Shown here: in pieces, positions 7,385-15,826 of the stretch | How positions within the stretch are numbered: the stretch's first letter is position 1 | Layout: every line of letters starts with the position of its first letter | Assembly: GCF_007981265.1 (NCBI RefSeq) | Contig: NZ_CP034363.1 | Span: 3,100,001-3,164,000 of the forward strand | Reading direction: 5' to 3' | From: Pantoea sp. CCBC3-3-1 | GTDB taxonomy: Bacteria > Pseudomonadota > Gammaproteobacteria > Enterobacterales > Enterobacteriaceae | Length of the DNA stretch: 64,000 bases | The notes under the pieces: model-generated | Told to the model about the DNA's origin: nothing | Databases searched by the model: none | What the model saw: the letters and a program-made list of their open reading frames with translations, nothing else | Made by a program: the position numbers and the translations under genes

Positions 7385-8407
7385 ATGAAAAAGTTTTTTA
7401 GCCAACGCCGACTGCCTGCTGTCGCCGCTACGATGTTATTAACGTCATTAGGCGGCATTGCTCAATCGGCTTATGCGGAAGGAAATATTAGCATTGCGCA
7501 GCAGTTTGGCATTGGTTATTTGATTCTTGATGTGGTGCGTGACCAGCATTTAATAGAAAAGCAAGGCAAAGAAGAAGGGCTGGATATCAAAGTTGAATGG
7601 CGAACGCTTTCAGGGGCAACGGCGATTAACGAAGCGTTGCTCTCGGGCGCGCTGGATGTAGCCTCCGCTGGCGTACCCCCGATGTTGACCGTTTGGGATC
7701 GCACCCGTGGCCGACAGAATGTGAAAGCGATTGCCTCGCTAGGCTCAATGCCTAATTACCTGCTCAGCAATAACCCTGCGGTCAAAAACATTAAGGATTT
7801 GAGCCAGAAAGACCGTATTGCGGTGCCTGCCGCAGGGGTAGGTTTTCAGTCACGCACGCTGCAAATCGAAACCGCTAAGCTGTATGGCGCAGGCGATTTT
7901 AAACGCTTTGACGCCCTTAGCGTCAGCCTTCCTCATCCTGATGCTAACGCCGCGCTGATTGCTGGCGGCACGGAGATTACCAGCCACTTTTCCAGTCCAC
8001 CTTTCCAGTATCAGGCGCTGGAACATCCTGCGGTGCATAAAATTCTCAGCTCCTATGACGTGCTGGGCGGCCCCGGTACTTTTAATGTGCTTTACACCAC
8101 GCAGAAATATCACGATGAGAATCCTAAAACGTACAGGGCGTTTTATGCTGCGCTGGCTGAAGCCTCACGCATTATTCAGGCCGATAAAGCCGCAGCGGCA
8201 CGGACCTATATCCGCACAGAGAACTCAAAATTACCGTTAGCGCTGATTGAAAAGATTGTTAAGGATCCGGAAATTGATTTTACCATTTCGCCCGAGCGCA
8301 CCTTTATTTATGCCGAAAAATTGCATGAGCTCGGCGTACTGAAAAACAAGGCGGATTCGTGGAAAGATTATTTCTTTCCGGAAGCCTGGACCCATCCGGG
8401 GAGTTAA
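7385..8407 (+). CDS. SsuA/NMT1-type ABC substrate-binding protein
   Basis: A 340-aa periplasmic binding protein with a signal peptide cleaved near AYA/EGN (residues 30-32). The mature part has the NMT1/SsuA layout: ISIAQQFGIGYLILDVVRDQHLIEK, then GATAINEALLSGALDVASAGVPPML and the IAVPAAGVGFQS ligand loop. Relatives bind sulfonates, nitrate, taurine or thiamine precursors; the ligand here cannot be told. The ribosome site GGGAGA lies ahead of ATG 7385. It heads a four-gene operon with ATPase (4 nt on), permease and a secreted hydrolase. Confidence 0.88.
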   Translation: MKKFFSQRRLPAVAATMLLTSLGGIAQSAYAEGNISIAQQFGIGYLILDVVRDQHLIEKQGKEEGLDIKVEWRTLSGATAINEALLSGALDVASAGVPPMLTVWDRTRGRQNVKAIASLGSMPNYLLSNNPAVKNIKDLSQKDRIAVPAAGVGFQSRTLQIETAKLYGAGDFKRFDALSVSLPHPDANAALIAGGTEITSHFSSPPFQYQALEHPAVHKILSSYDVLGGPGTFNVLYTTQKYHDENPKTYRAFYAALAEASRIIQADKAAAARTYIRTENSKLPLALIEKIVKDPEIDFTISPERTFIYAEKLHELGVLKNKADSWKDYFFPEAWTHPGS

Positions 8408-8410
8408 CCG

Positions 8411-9265
8411 ATGACCACCACACTCATTCAGGAGGCGCTTGTGACATCCTCAAATCCGCTGTTGCAGGTTCGTGGTCTCGGGCTGGAATATCGTACGCGA
8501 CGTCAGCAGATTCGGGCGACGCACGACGTCAGCTTTGACGTCTGGCCTGGCGACCGGTTTATCCTGCTCGGTCCTTCCGGCTGCGGCAAATCAAGCCTGT
8601 TGAAATCGATAGGCGGTTTTCTTCCTCCGGTTAACGGCGAGATCCGCCTTGAGGGGCAGCCGGTTATTAAACCGGGGCCGGATCGCATGATGGTTTTTCA
8701 GGAATTCGACCAGCTGCCACCGTGGAAAACCGTGCTGGAAAATACGCTTTTTCCGCTGCTGGCAAGCCGTAAAGCGACGCGTGCAGAAGCACGAGATCGG
8801 GCGCTGCATTTTCTCGATAAGGTCGGCCTGGCAGACTTTGCCGATGCCTGGCCGCATACGCTTTCGGGCGGCATGAAACAACGCGTAGCGATTGCGCGAG
8901 CGCTAACGATGCAGCCCAAAATGCTGTTGATGGATGAGCCGTTTGCCGCGCTTGATGCGTTGACCCGGCGCAAAATGCAGGAAGAGCTGATCGGCCTTTG
9001 GGAAGATGAGCGCTTTACCCTGCTGTTTGTCACACATTCCATTGAAGAAGCACTGATTGTTGGCAACCGCATATTGCTGCTTTCGCCACATCCGGGACGG
9101 GTTCGGGCCGAGATGAACAGTCACCAGTTCGCGTTTGCAGACAGTGGCAGCGACGCTTTTCAACAAACCGCCAGCCGGATACACGATCTGCTGTTTACGC
9201 CTGAATCTTCAGCGTCGCAGCCCACCTCCGCCCACCTGTCACCTCTGATGAGCGTATTGTCATGA
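8411..9265 (+). CDS. SsuB/TauB-type ABC ATPase
   Basis: The 284-aa nucleotide-binding subunit of the importer. Motifs: Walker A GPSGCGKSS, Q-loop VFQEFDQLPPW, signature LSGGMKQR, Walker B LLMDEPFAALD, and H-loop in FVTHSIEEAL. The PWKTVLEN and DEPFAALDALTR segments are typical of the nitrate/sulfonate/taurine subfamily. Two starts are possible: ATG 8411 with GGGAG seven bases before it, or GTG 8441 with a stronger AGGAGG upstream; the longer form is given. The C-terminal 40 residues beyond the domain are poorly conserved. It overlaps the permease gene by four bases. Confidence 0.88.
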   Translation: MTTTLIQEALVTSSNPLLQVRGLGLEYRTRRQQIRATHDVSFDVWPGDRFILLGPSGCGKSSLLKSIGGFLPPVNGEIRLEGQPVIKPGPDRMMVFQEFDQLPPWKTVLENTLFPLLASRKATRAEARDRALHFLDKVGLADFADAWPHTLSGGMKQRVAIARALTMQPKMLLMDEPFAALDALTRRKMQEELIGLWEDERFTLLFVTHSIEEALIVGNRILLLSPHPGRVRAEMNSHQFAFADSGSDAFQQTASRIHDLLFTPESSASQPTSAHLSPLMSVLS

Positions 9266-10143
9266 CTCTCCCTCTGCACAAACTGGCTCCACCGGTTCGC
9301 CCTGAATACCTGCGCGAGCTTGCGCCTCTGCCACAGCAAAAAATCGAACAGCCGCTGCCGTTGCGCGTTCGACTGTGGAACAGCGCCGGATTGCGTAAAA
9401 GCGGCCTGCTGGTGATTTTATTGCTGCTATGGCAGGCGGCGGCATTATGGCAGCAAAACGATCTGCTGCTGCCCAGCTTTACGCAGACATTACGGGCTTT
9501 TATTGAAGATACGGTGAGTGGCGAGCTTCCCAATAAAATTGCCATTTCTCTGGGCACCTTAATCAAAGGCTATGCGCTGGGAAGCCTGCTGGCACTGGCG
9601 CTAAGCGCACTGGCCGTCTCCAGCCGCCTCTTTCGCGATCTGCTCGGCATGTTGACTTCGATGCTCAATCCTCTCCCCGCCATCGCCCTGCTGCCGCTGG
9701 CGCTGTTATGGTTTGGGTTGGGTGAAAACAGCCTGATTTTCGTCCTGACCCATTCCGTGCTCTGGCCCATGGCGTTGACGACCTGGAGCGGCTTTATGTC
9801 AGTTTCCGAAACCCTGCGCATGGCTGGACGAAACTACGGCCTCAGCGGGTTTCGCTATGTCTGGCATATTCTGATCCCGGCCGCGCTGCCTGCCATTCTT
9901 TCCGGCCTGAAAATCGGCTGGGCCTTTGCCTGGCGTACGCTGATTGCTGCCGAGCTGGTCTTTGGTGCATCCAGCGGTGCTGGCGGTCTGGGCTGGTATA
10001 TCTTTCAAAACCGTAATGAGCTGTTTACCGATCGCGTATTCGCGGGTCTGGCTTCGGTCATTGTGATTGGTCTGCTGGTAGAAAGCCTGATTTTTGCCAC
10101 GCTGGAAAGATTGACGGTAAAACGCTGGGGGATGCAGCGCTAG
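9262..10143 (+). CDS. SsuC/TauC-type ABC permease
   Basis: A 293-aa inner-membrane permease with about six helices and a cytoplasmic N-terminal tail of roughly 45 residues. The EAA-type coupling loop is RMAGRNYGLSGFRYVWHILIPAALPAILSGLKI, characteristic of BPD_transp_1 permeases of the nitrate/sulfonate class. It starts inside the ATPase stop (ATGA overlap) and ends just before the hydrolase. With the binding protein and ATPase it forms a complete importer. Confidence 0.88.
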   Translation: MTLPLHKLAPPVRPEYLRELAPLPQQKIEQPLPLRVRLWNSAGLRKSGLLVILLLLWQAAALWQQNDLLLPSFTQTLRAFIEDTVSGELPNKIAISLGTLIKGYALGSLLALALSALAVSSRLFRDLLGMLTSMLNPLPAIALLPLALLWFGLGENSLIFVLTHSVLWPMALTTWSGFMSVSETLRMAGRNYGLSGFRYVWHILIPAALPAILSGLKIGWAFAWRTLIAAELVFGASSGAGGLGWYIFQNRNELFTDRVFAGLASVIVIGLLVESLIFATLERLTVKRWGMQR

Positions 10144-10186
10144 CGTGACGTATGCTCATTCTTTACCGCTTTTAAAGGAGAACCGT

Positions 10187-11080
10187 ATGAAAAAAGACCG
10201 GCATCTTTCCTGGCTGCTTGCCGGGGCGCTGCTCTGTTCCGCCGCAGCGCCTGTTACTGCACTGGCGGAGGCGGTCAACTGGGGCAATCGCTGGCAGCAT
10301 TTGCCATCAACGCCTGCGCCCGTTGCGGGTTTAAAAACCGGTTACGCCAAAGTGAACGGCATCGATTTGTGGTACGGCACGCTGGGCAGCGGTTCGCCAG
10401 TGATCTTTATCCACGGCGGGCTGGCTAACGCCGATTACTGGGGTAACCAGCTGCCGGTTATCGCAAAGCATCATCAGGTGATTGTGCTCGACAGTCGCGG
10501 TCACGGCCGCAGCTCGCGAAATACCCAGCCTTATGGCTACGACTTAATGACCGACGACGTTGTAGCGCTGATGGATCATCTGCATCTGCCAAAAGCCGAT
10601 ATTGTCGGCTGGAGCGATGGTGCCATTATCGGTATTGATTTGGCTCTGCGCCACGCTGACAGAGTTGATAAAATCTTTGCCTATGCGCCGAATACCGACA
10701 CCCGTGGGGTTCGGGCCGACGTGGCGGAAAATCCGCTGTTCGCGTCCTATATTACCCGCGCCGGAGAGGAGTACAGGCGGCTGTCGAAAACGCCGCAGGA
10801 ATATGATGCCTTCGTCAGGCAGATTGGTGAGATGTGGCAATCCCAGCCCAACTGGCAGGACGCCGATTTGAAAAAAATCCATACGCCGGTGCTGATTGCC
10901 GATGGCGATCGCGATGAGGGGATTTTGCGTCCGCATCTTGAACACATTGCCGCGACCATTCCTCAGGCTGGCTTACTGATCCTGCCGAACACCAGTCATT
11001 TTGCTTTTTTGCAGGCACCGGAAGAGTTTAACGACGCGATCCTTAATTTCCTCGACACCCCTTCCGAACGCGCGCGCTAA
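10187..11080 (+). CDS. Secreted alpha/beta hydrolase, last gene of ABC operon
   Basis: A 297-aa alpha/beta-hydrolase with an N-terminal signal peptide (KKDRHLSWLLAGALLCSAAA..ALAEA), so it should act in the periplasm. The oxyanion region is VIFIHGG, the nucleophile elbow is GWSDG (Ser), the acid is probably the Asp in DGDRDEG and the base is His in NTSHFAF. An AAAGGAG site precedes ATG 10187; the longer GTG frame at 10145 would bury the signal peptide and is not preferred. It lies 44 nt after the permease, in the same operon, so it may hydrolyse an ester or amide in the periplasm to release the compound the importer takes up. That role is inference. Confidence 0.85.
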   Translation: MKKDRHLSWLLAGALLCSAAAPVTALAEAVNWGNRWQHLPSTPAPVAGLKTGYAKVNGIDLWYGTLGSGSPVIFIHGGLANADYWGNQLPVIAKHHQVIVLDSRGHGRSSRNTQPYGYDLMTDDVVALMDHLHLPKADIVGWSDGAIIGIDLALRHADRVDKIFAYAPNTDTRGVRADVAENPLFASYITRAGEEYRRLSKTPQEYDAFVRQIGEMWQSQPNWQDADLKKIHTPVLIADGDRDEGILRPHLEHIAATIPQAGLLILPNTSHFAFLQAPEEFNDAILNFLDTPSERAR

Positions 11081-11107
11081 TCCGCAGCCATGAGACGAGT
11101 AAAAAAA

Positions 11108-11141
11108 GCGTGTTTGTCGCCTCAGACACGCCTTTTGTTTT
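11108..11141 (+). terminator. Terminator after ABC/hydrolase operon
   Basis: A 9-bp stem GCGTGTTTG/CAGACACGC (one G-T pair) with loop TCGCCT is followed by CTTTTGTTTT. It lies 27 nt after the hydrolase stop and closes that operon. Confidence 0.75.
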
Positions 11142-11247
11142 GCGGTCGATCAATAAGCGCGCCAACAGTTACAGTCAACCGGTCGTTACTCTGGCATGAT
11201 GATCCCCTTTCGCCGCTTCAGGCTTAGCGCGACCGATAAGGCCCCCT

Positions 11248-11697
11248 ATGATTACCTTCGAAAAAACCATGCTGGTTAATTTCAGTCAGGGTCAGATGTA
11301 TGACCTTGTCGCCGATGTCGCTGCTTACCCGGAATTTTTGCCCTGGTGCCAGGAAGTAGAAATTGTGGAAGACCAGCCCGAACGCAAGCTGGTACGCATT
11401 GGCGTGCGCCACTCGCGGTTGCCCCAGCTTAATCTCACCACGCGTGCGACGTTTCATCCGCACAGCTCGCTTCATCTGAAACAGGTATCTGGCTCGTTTC
11501 TGGCAGCCTTCGAAGGTGACTGGCGATTTGCGCCCGACCCGGACCATCCCGGCCAGTGCACGGTCACTTTTATCGTACACTACCGCTTTTCTAACGCGCT
11601 GCTGAAGCTGGCGCTGGCACCCTTTTTTGCCCTGCTGGTACGAATGTTGCCAGAACTGTTTGTTCAGCGAGCCGAACAAATTTATGGATCGCGCTGA
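11248..11697 (+). CDS. RatA/Coq10-like START-domain protein
   Basis: A 149-aa protein of the polyketide cyclase/START-like superfamily in its RatA (PasT, YfjG)/Coq10 branch. Recognisable parts are QMYDLVADVAAYPEFLPWCQ, the central FLAAFEGDWRFAP and VHYRFSNALLKLA near the C-terminus. E. coli RatA is linked to smpB and to ratB/rnfH; neither is here and the sequence is diverged, so this is a paralog rather than RatA itself. Members bind hydrophobic ligands such as quinones, and RatA has also been reported to affect 70S assembly. Function here is unknown. It lies alone between the ABC operon terminator and the molybdoenzyme operon. Confidence 0.75.
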   Translation: MITFEKTMLVNFSQGQMYDLVADVAAYPEFLPWCQEVEIVEDQPERKLVRIGVRHSRLPQLNLTTRATFHPHSSLHLKQVSGSFLAAFEGDWRFAPDPDHPGQCTVTFIVHYRFSNALLKLALAPFFALLVRMLPELFVQRAEQIYGSR

Positions 11698-11924
11698 AGA
11701 CGCACGCTACCAGGCCTTTATTGCGCGACCCCTGTTTCAGAAGAGATGAGTCAGATAGTGCCCGCGCATCAGTAATAACGATGCTTTTCTCCCGCCCCAT
11801 CAATCCTGGCTATCCTTGAAGATGGATACGCTCGTCTAAATGCGCGATCCCGACGGCGGGTTTGCTAAACGCTCGCCCTTCTTTTTCAGGTCTTAATTTT
11901 TTGAAGCGATGAGGCAGTGTTAAC

Positions 11925-11945
11925 GGCGCACGCGCGGCGTGCGCC
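11925..11945 (+). promoter_or_regulatory. Strong leader hairpin before the molybdoenzyme operon
   Basis: A perfect 9-bp GC-rich stem GGCGCACGC/GCGTGCGCC with a 3-nt loop lies 39 nt before ATG 11984 and is followed only by TTT. It could be a weak terminator or attenuator in the leader, or just a structured 5' end. It does not look like the Moco riboswitch. Confidence 0.4.
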
Positions 11946-11983
11946 TTTCCCGCTGTCAGCGACCTCCCCACCTGGAGACCACG

Positions 11984-12469
11984 ATGACGCAATCCCTGCA
12001 ATTAACCGTAAACGGTCAGCACTATGAAGTGGCGTCCGATCCCCGCGCCACCCTGCTGGATGTTCTGCGTGAACACCTCCTTTTAACCGGCTCGAAAAAA
12101 GGCTGCGACCAGGGTCAGTGTGGCGCCTGCACGGTGCATATTGACGGCGAGCGTGTGCTTAGCTGTCTGACGCTGGCGGCGCAGGCTGAAGGCCGCTCTG
12201 TCACCACGATCGAAGGACTGGCAGCAGCCGATGGCACCCTGCATGCGGTGCAGGCCGCTTTTCTGGAGCACGATGCCTTTCAGTGCGGCTACTGCACCTC
12301 GGGACAGATTATGTCTGCCGTCGCCTGTATTAAAGAAGGCCACGCGCGTTCCGACGATGAGATCCGCGAATATATGAGCGGCAATCTCTGCCGCTGCGGC
12401 GCCTATCCTAATATCGTTAAGGCCGTAAAAGAGGCGGCGACGCATCTCTCGCAGGAGGTGACATCGTGA
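11984..12469 (+). CDS. PaoA-like [2Fe-2S] subunit of a molybdenum hydroxylase
   Basis: The iron-sulfur subunit (161 aa) of a xanthine-oxidase-family enzyme. It has the plant-type cluster KKGCDQGQCGACTV...LSCLT and the C-terminal four-helix cluster CGYCTSGQ...CRCGAYPN. It carries electrons from the molybdenum centre to the FAD subunit. E. coli PaoA has a Tat signal of about 50 residues; this protein starts directly with the ferredoxin domain at ATG 11984 (GGAG upstream), so the complex should be cytoplasmic. The frame stays open upstream to 11939, but no RR motif is seen there. It overlaps the next gene by four bases. Confidence 0.9.
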   Translation: MTQSLQLTVNGQHYEVASDPRATLLDVLREHLLLTGSKKGCDQGQCGACTVHIDGERVLSCLTLAAQAEGRSVTTIEGLAAADGTLHAVQAAFLEHDAFQCGYCTSGQIMSAVACIKEGHARSDDEIREYMSGNLCRCGAYPNIVKAVKEAATHLSQEVTS

Positions 12470-13464
12470 GAGAATTTAGCTATCACCGCGCGTCCAGTGT
12501 GGCAAACGCGCTGGCTCAACATCATCAGCCTGAAAGCCGCTTTCTGGCAGGCGGCACTACGCAGCTCGATTTGATGAAGTGCGGCGTTGAGCGTCCTGCC
12601 CAGCTGGTTGATATCAGTCATCTTAGCGAACTGCGCGATATCGCTTTACTGAACGGCCGGCTGAAGCTGGGCGCGCTGGTTAAAATGAGCCAGGCCGCCG
12701 ACAGCGAGCTGGTACAGACTCACGCCCCGGCAGTAAGCGAAAGTCTGTCGCTGGCCGCCTCGGCTCAGCTGCGCAATATGGCTTCGCTGGGCGGCAATAT
12801 TTTACAACGCACCCGTTGTAGCTATTTCCGCGATCCGCAGGCCTATCCGAACTGTAATAAGCGCCAGCCCGGCTCGGGCTGTGCAGCGCTTGAGGGGCAG
12901 AATCATAATCATGCGGTATTGGGCATCAGCGACAGCTGCATTGCGCTTTATCCGGGCGATTTTGCCGTCGCACTGACCGCTTTTGATGCCGTATTGCATT
13001 TACACTCCGCAGACGGTAAGCAGCGTACCGTCGCCGCTACCGATTTTTTCTGTCTGCCTGGCGATCGCCCGGATATTGAAAATCAGCTGGCAGCGGGTGA
13101 GATGATCGTTGCCATTGAGGTGCCTCTTAGCCCTGCGCTGGCGCGCTCTCACTATCTCAAAGTGCGCGACCGCAGTTCCTATGAGTTCGCCGCAGCCAGC
13201 GCGGCGGTTGGGCTTGAACTGGAAAGCGATGACGTGACGATTAAAGATGTTCGCATCGCCCTGGGCGGCGTGGCCACGCTTCCGTGGCGAGCTTATCAGG
13301 TTGAGCAGGCATTGAAAGGCCAGCCACTGAACGAAGAAACGCTGCGTAAAGCGGCAGAAAAAGCCACCGAGGGCGCCATCGCCCACCAGCACAACGCACA
13401 TAAAATTGTGCTCGCGCCGCGTGTTATCGCCCGGGCCTTAATGCAGGCAGGAGGTCTGGTATGA
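12466..13464 (+). CDS. PaoB-like FAD subunit of a molybdenum hydroxylase
   Basis: A 332-aa FAD-binding subunit. The N-terminal FLAGGTTQLDLMKCGV and the ASLGGNILQRTRC stretch bind FAD in this family. The insert with cysteines at TRC, PNC, GSGC and SC (around residues 120-165) matches the extra [4Fe-4S] cluster found in PaoB and 4-hydroxybenzoyl-CoA reductase types but absent from xanthine dehydrogenase. The C-terminal domain is the CO-dehydrogenase flavoprotein type. Starts and stops overlap both neighbours by four bases, indicating coupled translation of a three-subunit complex. Confidence 0.9.
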   Translation: MREFSYHRASSVANALAQHHQPESRFLAGGTTQLDLMKCGVERPAQLVDISHLSELRDIALLNGRLKLGALVKMSQAADSELVQTHAPAVSESLSLAASAQLRNMASLGGNILQRTRCSYFRDPQAYPNCNKRQPGSGCAALEGQNHNHAVLGISDSCIALYPGDFAVALTAFDAVLHLHSADGKQRTVAATDFFCLPGDRPDIENQLAAGEMIVAIEVPLSPALARSHYLKVRDRSSYEFAAASAAVGLELESDDVTIKDVRIALGGVATLPWRAYQVEQALKGQPLNEETLRKAAEKATEGAIAHQHNAHKIVLAPRVIARALMQAGGLV

Positions 13465-15755
13465 GTACTTTTGAGACTCGCGACGATGTGCCGCTAAAAG
13501 AATCTTATCAGTCACTGGGCCGCCCGCTTAACCGTGCCGACGGCAGCCTGAAAGTTCAGGGTCTGGCCGCTTATGCAATAGAAAAGTCGCTGGAAAATAT
13601 GGCTTATGCCGTGGTGGTGCAGTCCACTATTCCGGCGGGCCGTATCAGCCGTATGGATATTGACCGCGCCCGACAAGCGCCCGGCGTGCTGGCCGTTTAC
13701 AACTCTCAAAGCGGGCTAAAAATTCATCCGGCAAAAACCTTCAGCCAGGGCGGTGCCGCCGCGCAGACGTTTGTCCCGCTACAGGACGACAGGGTTTTGT
13801 GGAACGGTCAGCATATTGCGCTGGTGGTGGCGGAATCGCTTGAAGAAGCGACCGAAGCCGCTGCGCTTATCGTGACGGAATATGAGCCGCAGGCCGCCGT
13901 GATCCATCCCGACGATCCTCAGGCGACGCCTGAAGCGCCGGAAGCGTTGACCATCAGCTGGGGCAACGCGCTGCCTGCGCTTGCCGCGGCAGACGTGCAG
14001 GCTGGCGGCGTTTATACCACGCCACGCGAATACAACTCTCCCATTGAACCCCACGGCTGTATTGCCCACTGGCAGAATGGCAGCATAACGCTGTGGGAAC
14101 CCAGCCAGTGGGTGGGCGGCGCGCGTCAGGTGGTATCAGAATGGATGAACATTCCCCATGAAAACGTCAGGATTGTTTCGCCCTACGTGGGTGGTGGATT
14201 TGGCTGCAAAGGCGGTATTCAGCCGCACAGCGCGCTGGCCTGTGCCGCTTCACGCGAGCTTCACCGCCCGGTCAAACTGGCACTGACCCGACCGCAAACC
14301 TTTACCTCTTTTGGTGGCCGGCCACGAACGCATCAGCAGCTGGTGCTGGGCGCATCAAAGGAGGGCAAGCTGCAATCAATCGTGCATGAGAGCTGGAACG
14401 AAACCGCGCTGGAAGATGTGCACAAGGAGCCGTGTAACTCGGTGACGTCGCTGATGTACGCTTCGCCAAACTTTCTCTCCCATCACCAGCTCATTCATCT
14501 GAATACGGTTAATCCAGGCTGGATGCGCGCGCCGGGAGAAAACCCCAGCACCTTTGCGCTGGAAGTGGCAATGGATGAGCTGGCTTACGCCCTGAAAATG
14601 GATCCCGTTACGCTCAGACAGATCAACTATGCCGAAGAGGATCCTAAGGCAAAAATCCCCTGGAGTTCACGCCAGCTGCGTGAGGCGTACCAGCGGGGAG
14701 CGGAAGCTTTCGGCTGGAGTAAACGCCCCGTTGAACCGCGCAGCCTGCGCGAAGGCCGCCAGCTGATTGGCTGGGGGATGGCGTCCGGCACCTATCCGGT
14801 TAACCGTACGCCTGGCGAAGCGCAGATTGTGGTGCATGGCGACGGACAAATTGAAGTGCAAAGCAGCGGCGCGGATATCGGCACCGGCACCTATACCATT
14901 CTGGCGCAGACGGCCGCGGACGTGCTGCAAGTTCCGCCTGAGGCCATTACCGTCTCTTTAGGCGATACGCAGCTACCGCGCGCGCCTGTCGCGGGCGGCT
15001 CACAGCTGGCGAATGTCCTGACCGGCGCGGTACATAAAACGGCACTGGCGCTGCGGGACAAGCTGATCGCGCTTGCCATCAGCACCGAGCAGTCGCCTCT
15101 GTGGCAGGCCTCGCCCGCCGACGTGTCGCTGGCGGATGGGCACGTATGGTTAAACAGCGCCACGGAACGCCGCATCACTTTCAGCGAGCTGCTGGCACTC
15201 AGCGGTCATGAAACGCTGGTCGCGCACCAGGACACCTTTGCTAAAGATGCCAGTGAGGATGACCGTAACGCCGCCGATCGCACCTCTTCCATGATGCTGC
15301 CGTCCACCGCAGGCGGCGTTTCTGCCCACAGCTGGAGCGCCGTCTTTGTTGAAGTCGCCGTTGATGAGGATTTTGGTACGGTAAGAGTGAAAAGAATGGT
15401 GGGCGCGTTCGATTCAGGTCGCGTTTATAACCCCAAACTGGCAGAAAGCCAGTGGATCGGCGGCATGGTGATGGGCATTGGTCAGGCGCTGCTGGAACAG
15501 GGCGTGATTGACGATCGCGATGGCCGTATAGCCAACGCCAGCCTCGCTGATTATCTGATTGCCGTTAATGCAGATATCCCTGAACTGACGGCGATTGATG
15601 TCGGCCAGCCGGACTATCTGGCGACGGCGCTGGGCGGTAAAGCCGTGGGCGAACTGGGTATTGTTGGCGTTGCAGCCGCCATTGCGAATGCGGTCTGGCA
15701 TGCCACCGGGAAACGCATCCGCGATCTCCCCATCACGCAGGACAAGCTGCTTTAG
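13461..15755 (+). CDS. PaoC-like molybdenum-binding subunit (aldehyde oxidoreductase type)
   Basis: The 764-aa catalytic subunit binding the molybdenum cofactor. The N-terminal domain (to about residue 150) is the aldehyde oxidase a/b-hammerhead; the rest is the Mo-binding region with VGGGFGCKGG and WMRAPGE motifs. The presumed active-site glutamate is in GELGIVG near the C-terminus. E. coli PaoC is 732 aa, oxidises aromatic aldehydes and uses a cytosine dinucleotide form of the cofactor. The MocA-like gene next door fits that need. Here the complex is probably cytoplasmic because the small subunit lacks a Tat signal. The substrate is unproven. Confidence 0.9.
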   Translation: MSTFETRDDVPLKESYQSLGRPLNRADGSLKVQGLAAYAIEKSLENMAYAVVVQSTIPAGRISRMDIDRARQAPGVLAVYNSQSGLKIHPAKTFSQGGAAAQTFVPLQDDRVLWNGQHIALVVAESLEEATEAAALIVTEYEPQAAVIHPDDPQATPEAPEALTISWGNALPALAAADVQAGGVYTTPREYNSPIEPHGCIAHWQNGSITLWEPSQWVGGARQVVSEWMNIPHENVRIVSPYVGGGFGCKGGIQPHSALACAASRELHRPVKLALTRPQTFTSFGGRPRTHQQLVLGASKEGKLQSIVHESWNETALEDVHKEPCNSVTSLMYASPNFLSHHQLIHLNTVNPGWMRAPGENPSTFALEVAMDELAYALKMDPVTLRQINYAEEDPKAKIPWSSRQLREAYQRGAEAFGWSKRPVEPRSLREGRQLIGWGMASGTYPVNRTPGEAQIVVHGDGQIEVQSSGADIGTGTYTILAQTAADVLQVPPEAITVSLGDTQLPRAPVAGGSQLANVLTGAVHKTALALRDKLIALAISTEQSPLWQASPADVSLADGHVWLNSATERRITFSELLALSGHETLVAHQDTFAKDASEDDRNAADRTSSMMLPSTAGGVSAHSWSAVFVEVAVDEDFGTVRVKRMVGAFDSGRVYNPKLAESQWIGGMVMGIGQALLEQGVIDDRDGRIANASLADYLIAVNADIPELTAIDVGQPDYLATALGGKAVGELGIVGVAAAIANAVWHATGKRIRDLPITQDKLL

Positions 15756-15772
15756 GCGCTGATTTCTCCCTC

Positions 15773-15826
15773 CCCCTTACCGTTGGTGCCTTCCCGGCTG
15801 ATGGTAAGGGGCACCGCTATTTTTTG
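15773..15826. terminator. Hairpin between convergent paoC-like and mocA-like genes
   Basis: A 9-bp stem CCCCTTACC (15773-15781)/GGTAAGGGG (15803-15811) precedes a T-run on the plus strand at about 15821-15825. It could end the molybdoenzyme operon and overlaps the end of the convergent gene. The 21-nt loop contains an alternative GGTGCC/GGCACC stem. Confidence 0.55.

Noticed and set aside
11248..11697. Toxin of a RatAB toxin-antitoxin pair
   Set aside because: No RatB-like partner gene is adjacent and the protein is a diverged paralog, so a toxin-antitoxin call is not supported.
11698..11983. Moco riboswitch before the molybdoenzyme operon
   Set aside because: The characteristic conserved loops of the Moco RNA were not found; only a simple GC hairpin is present.
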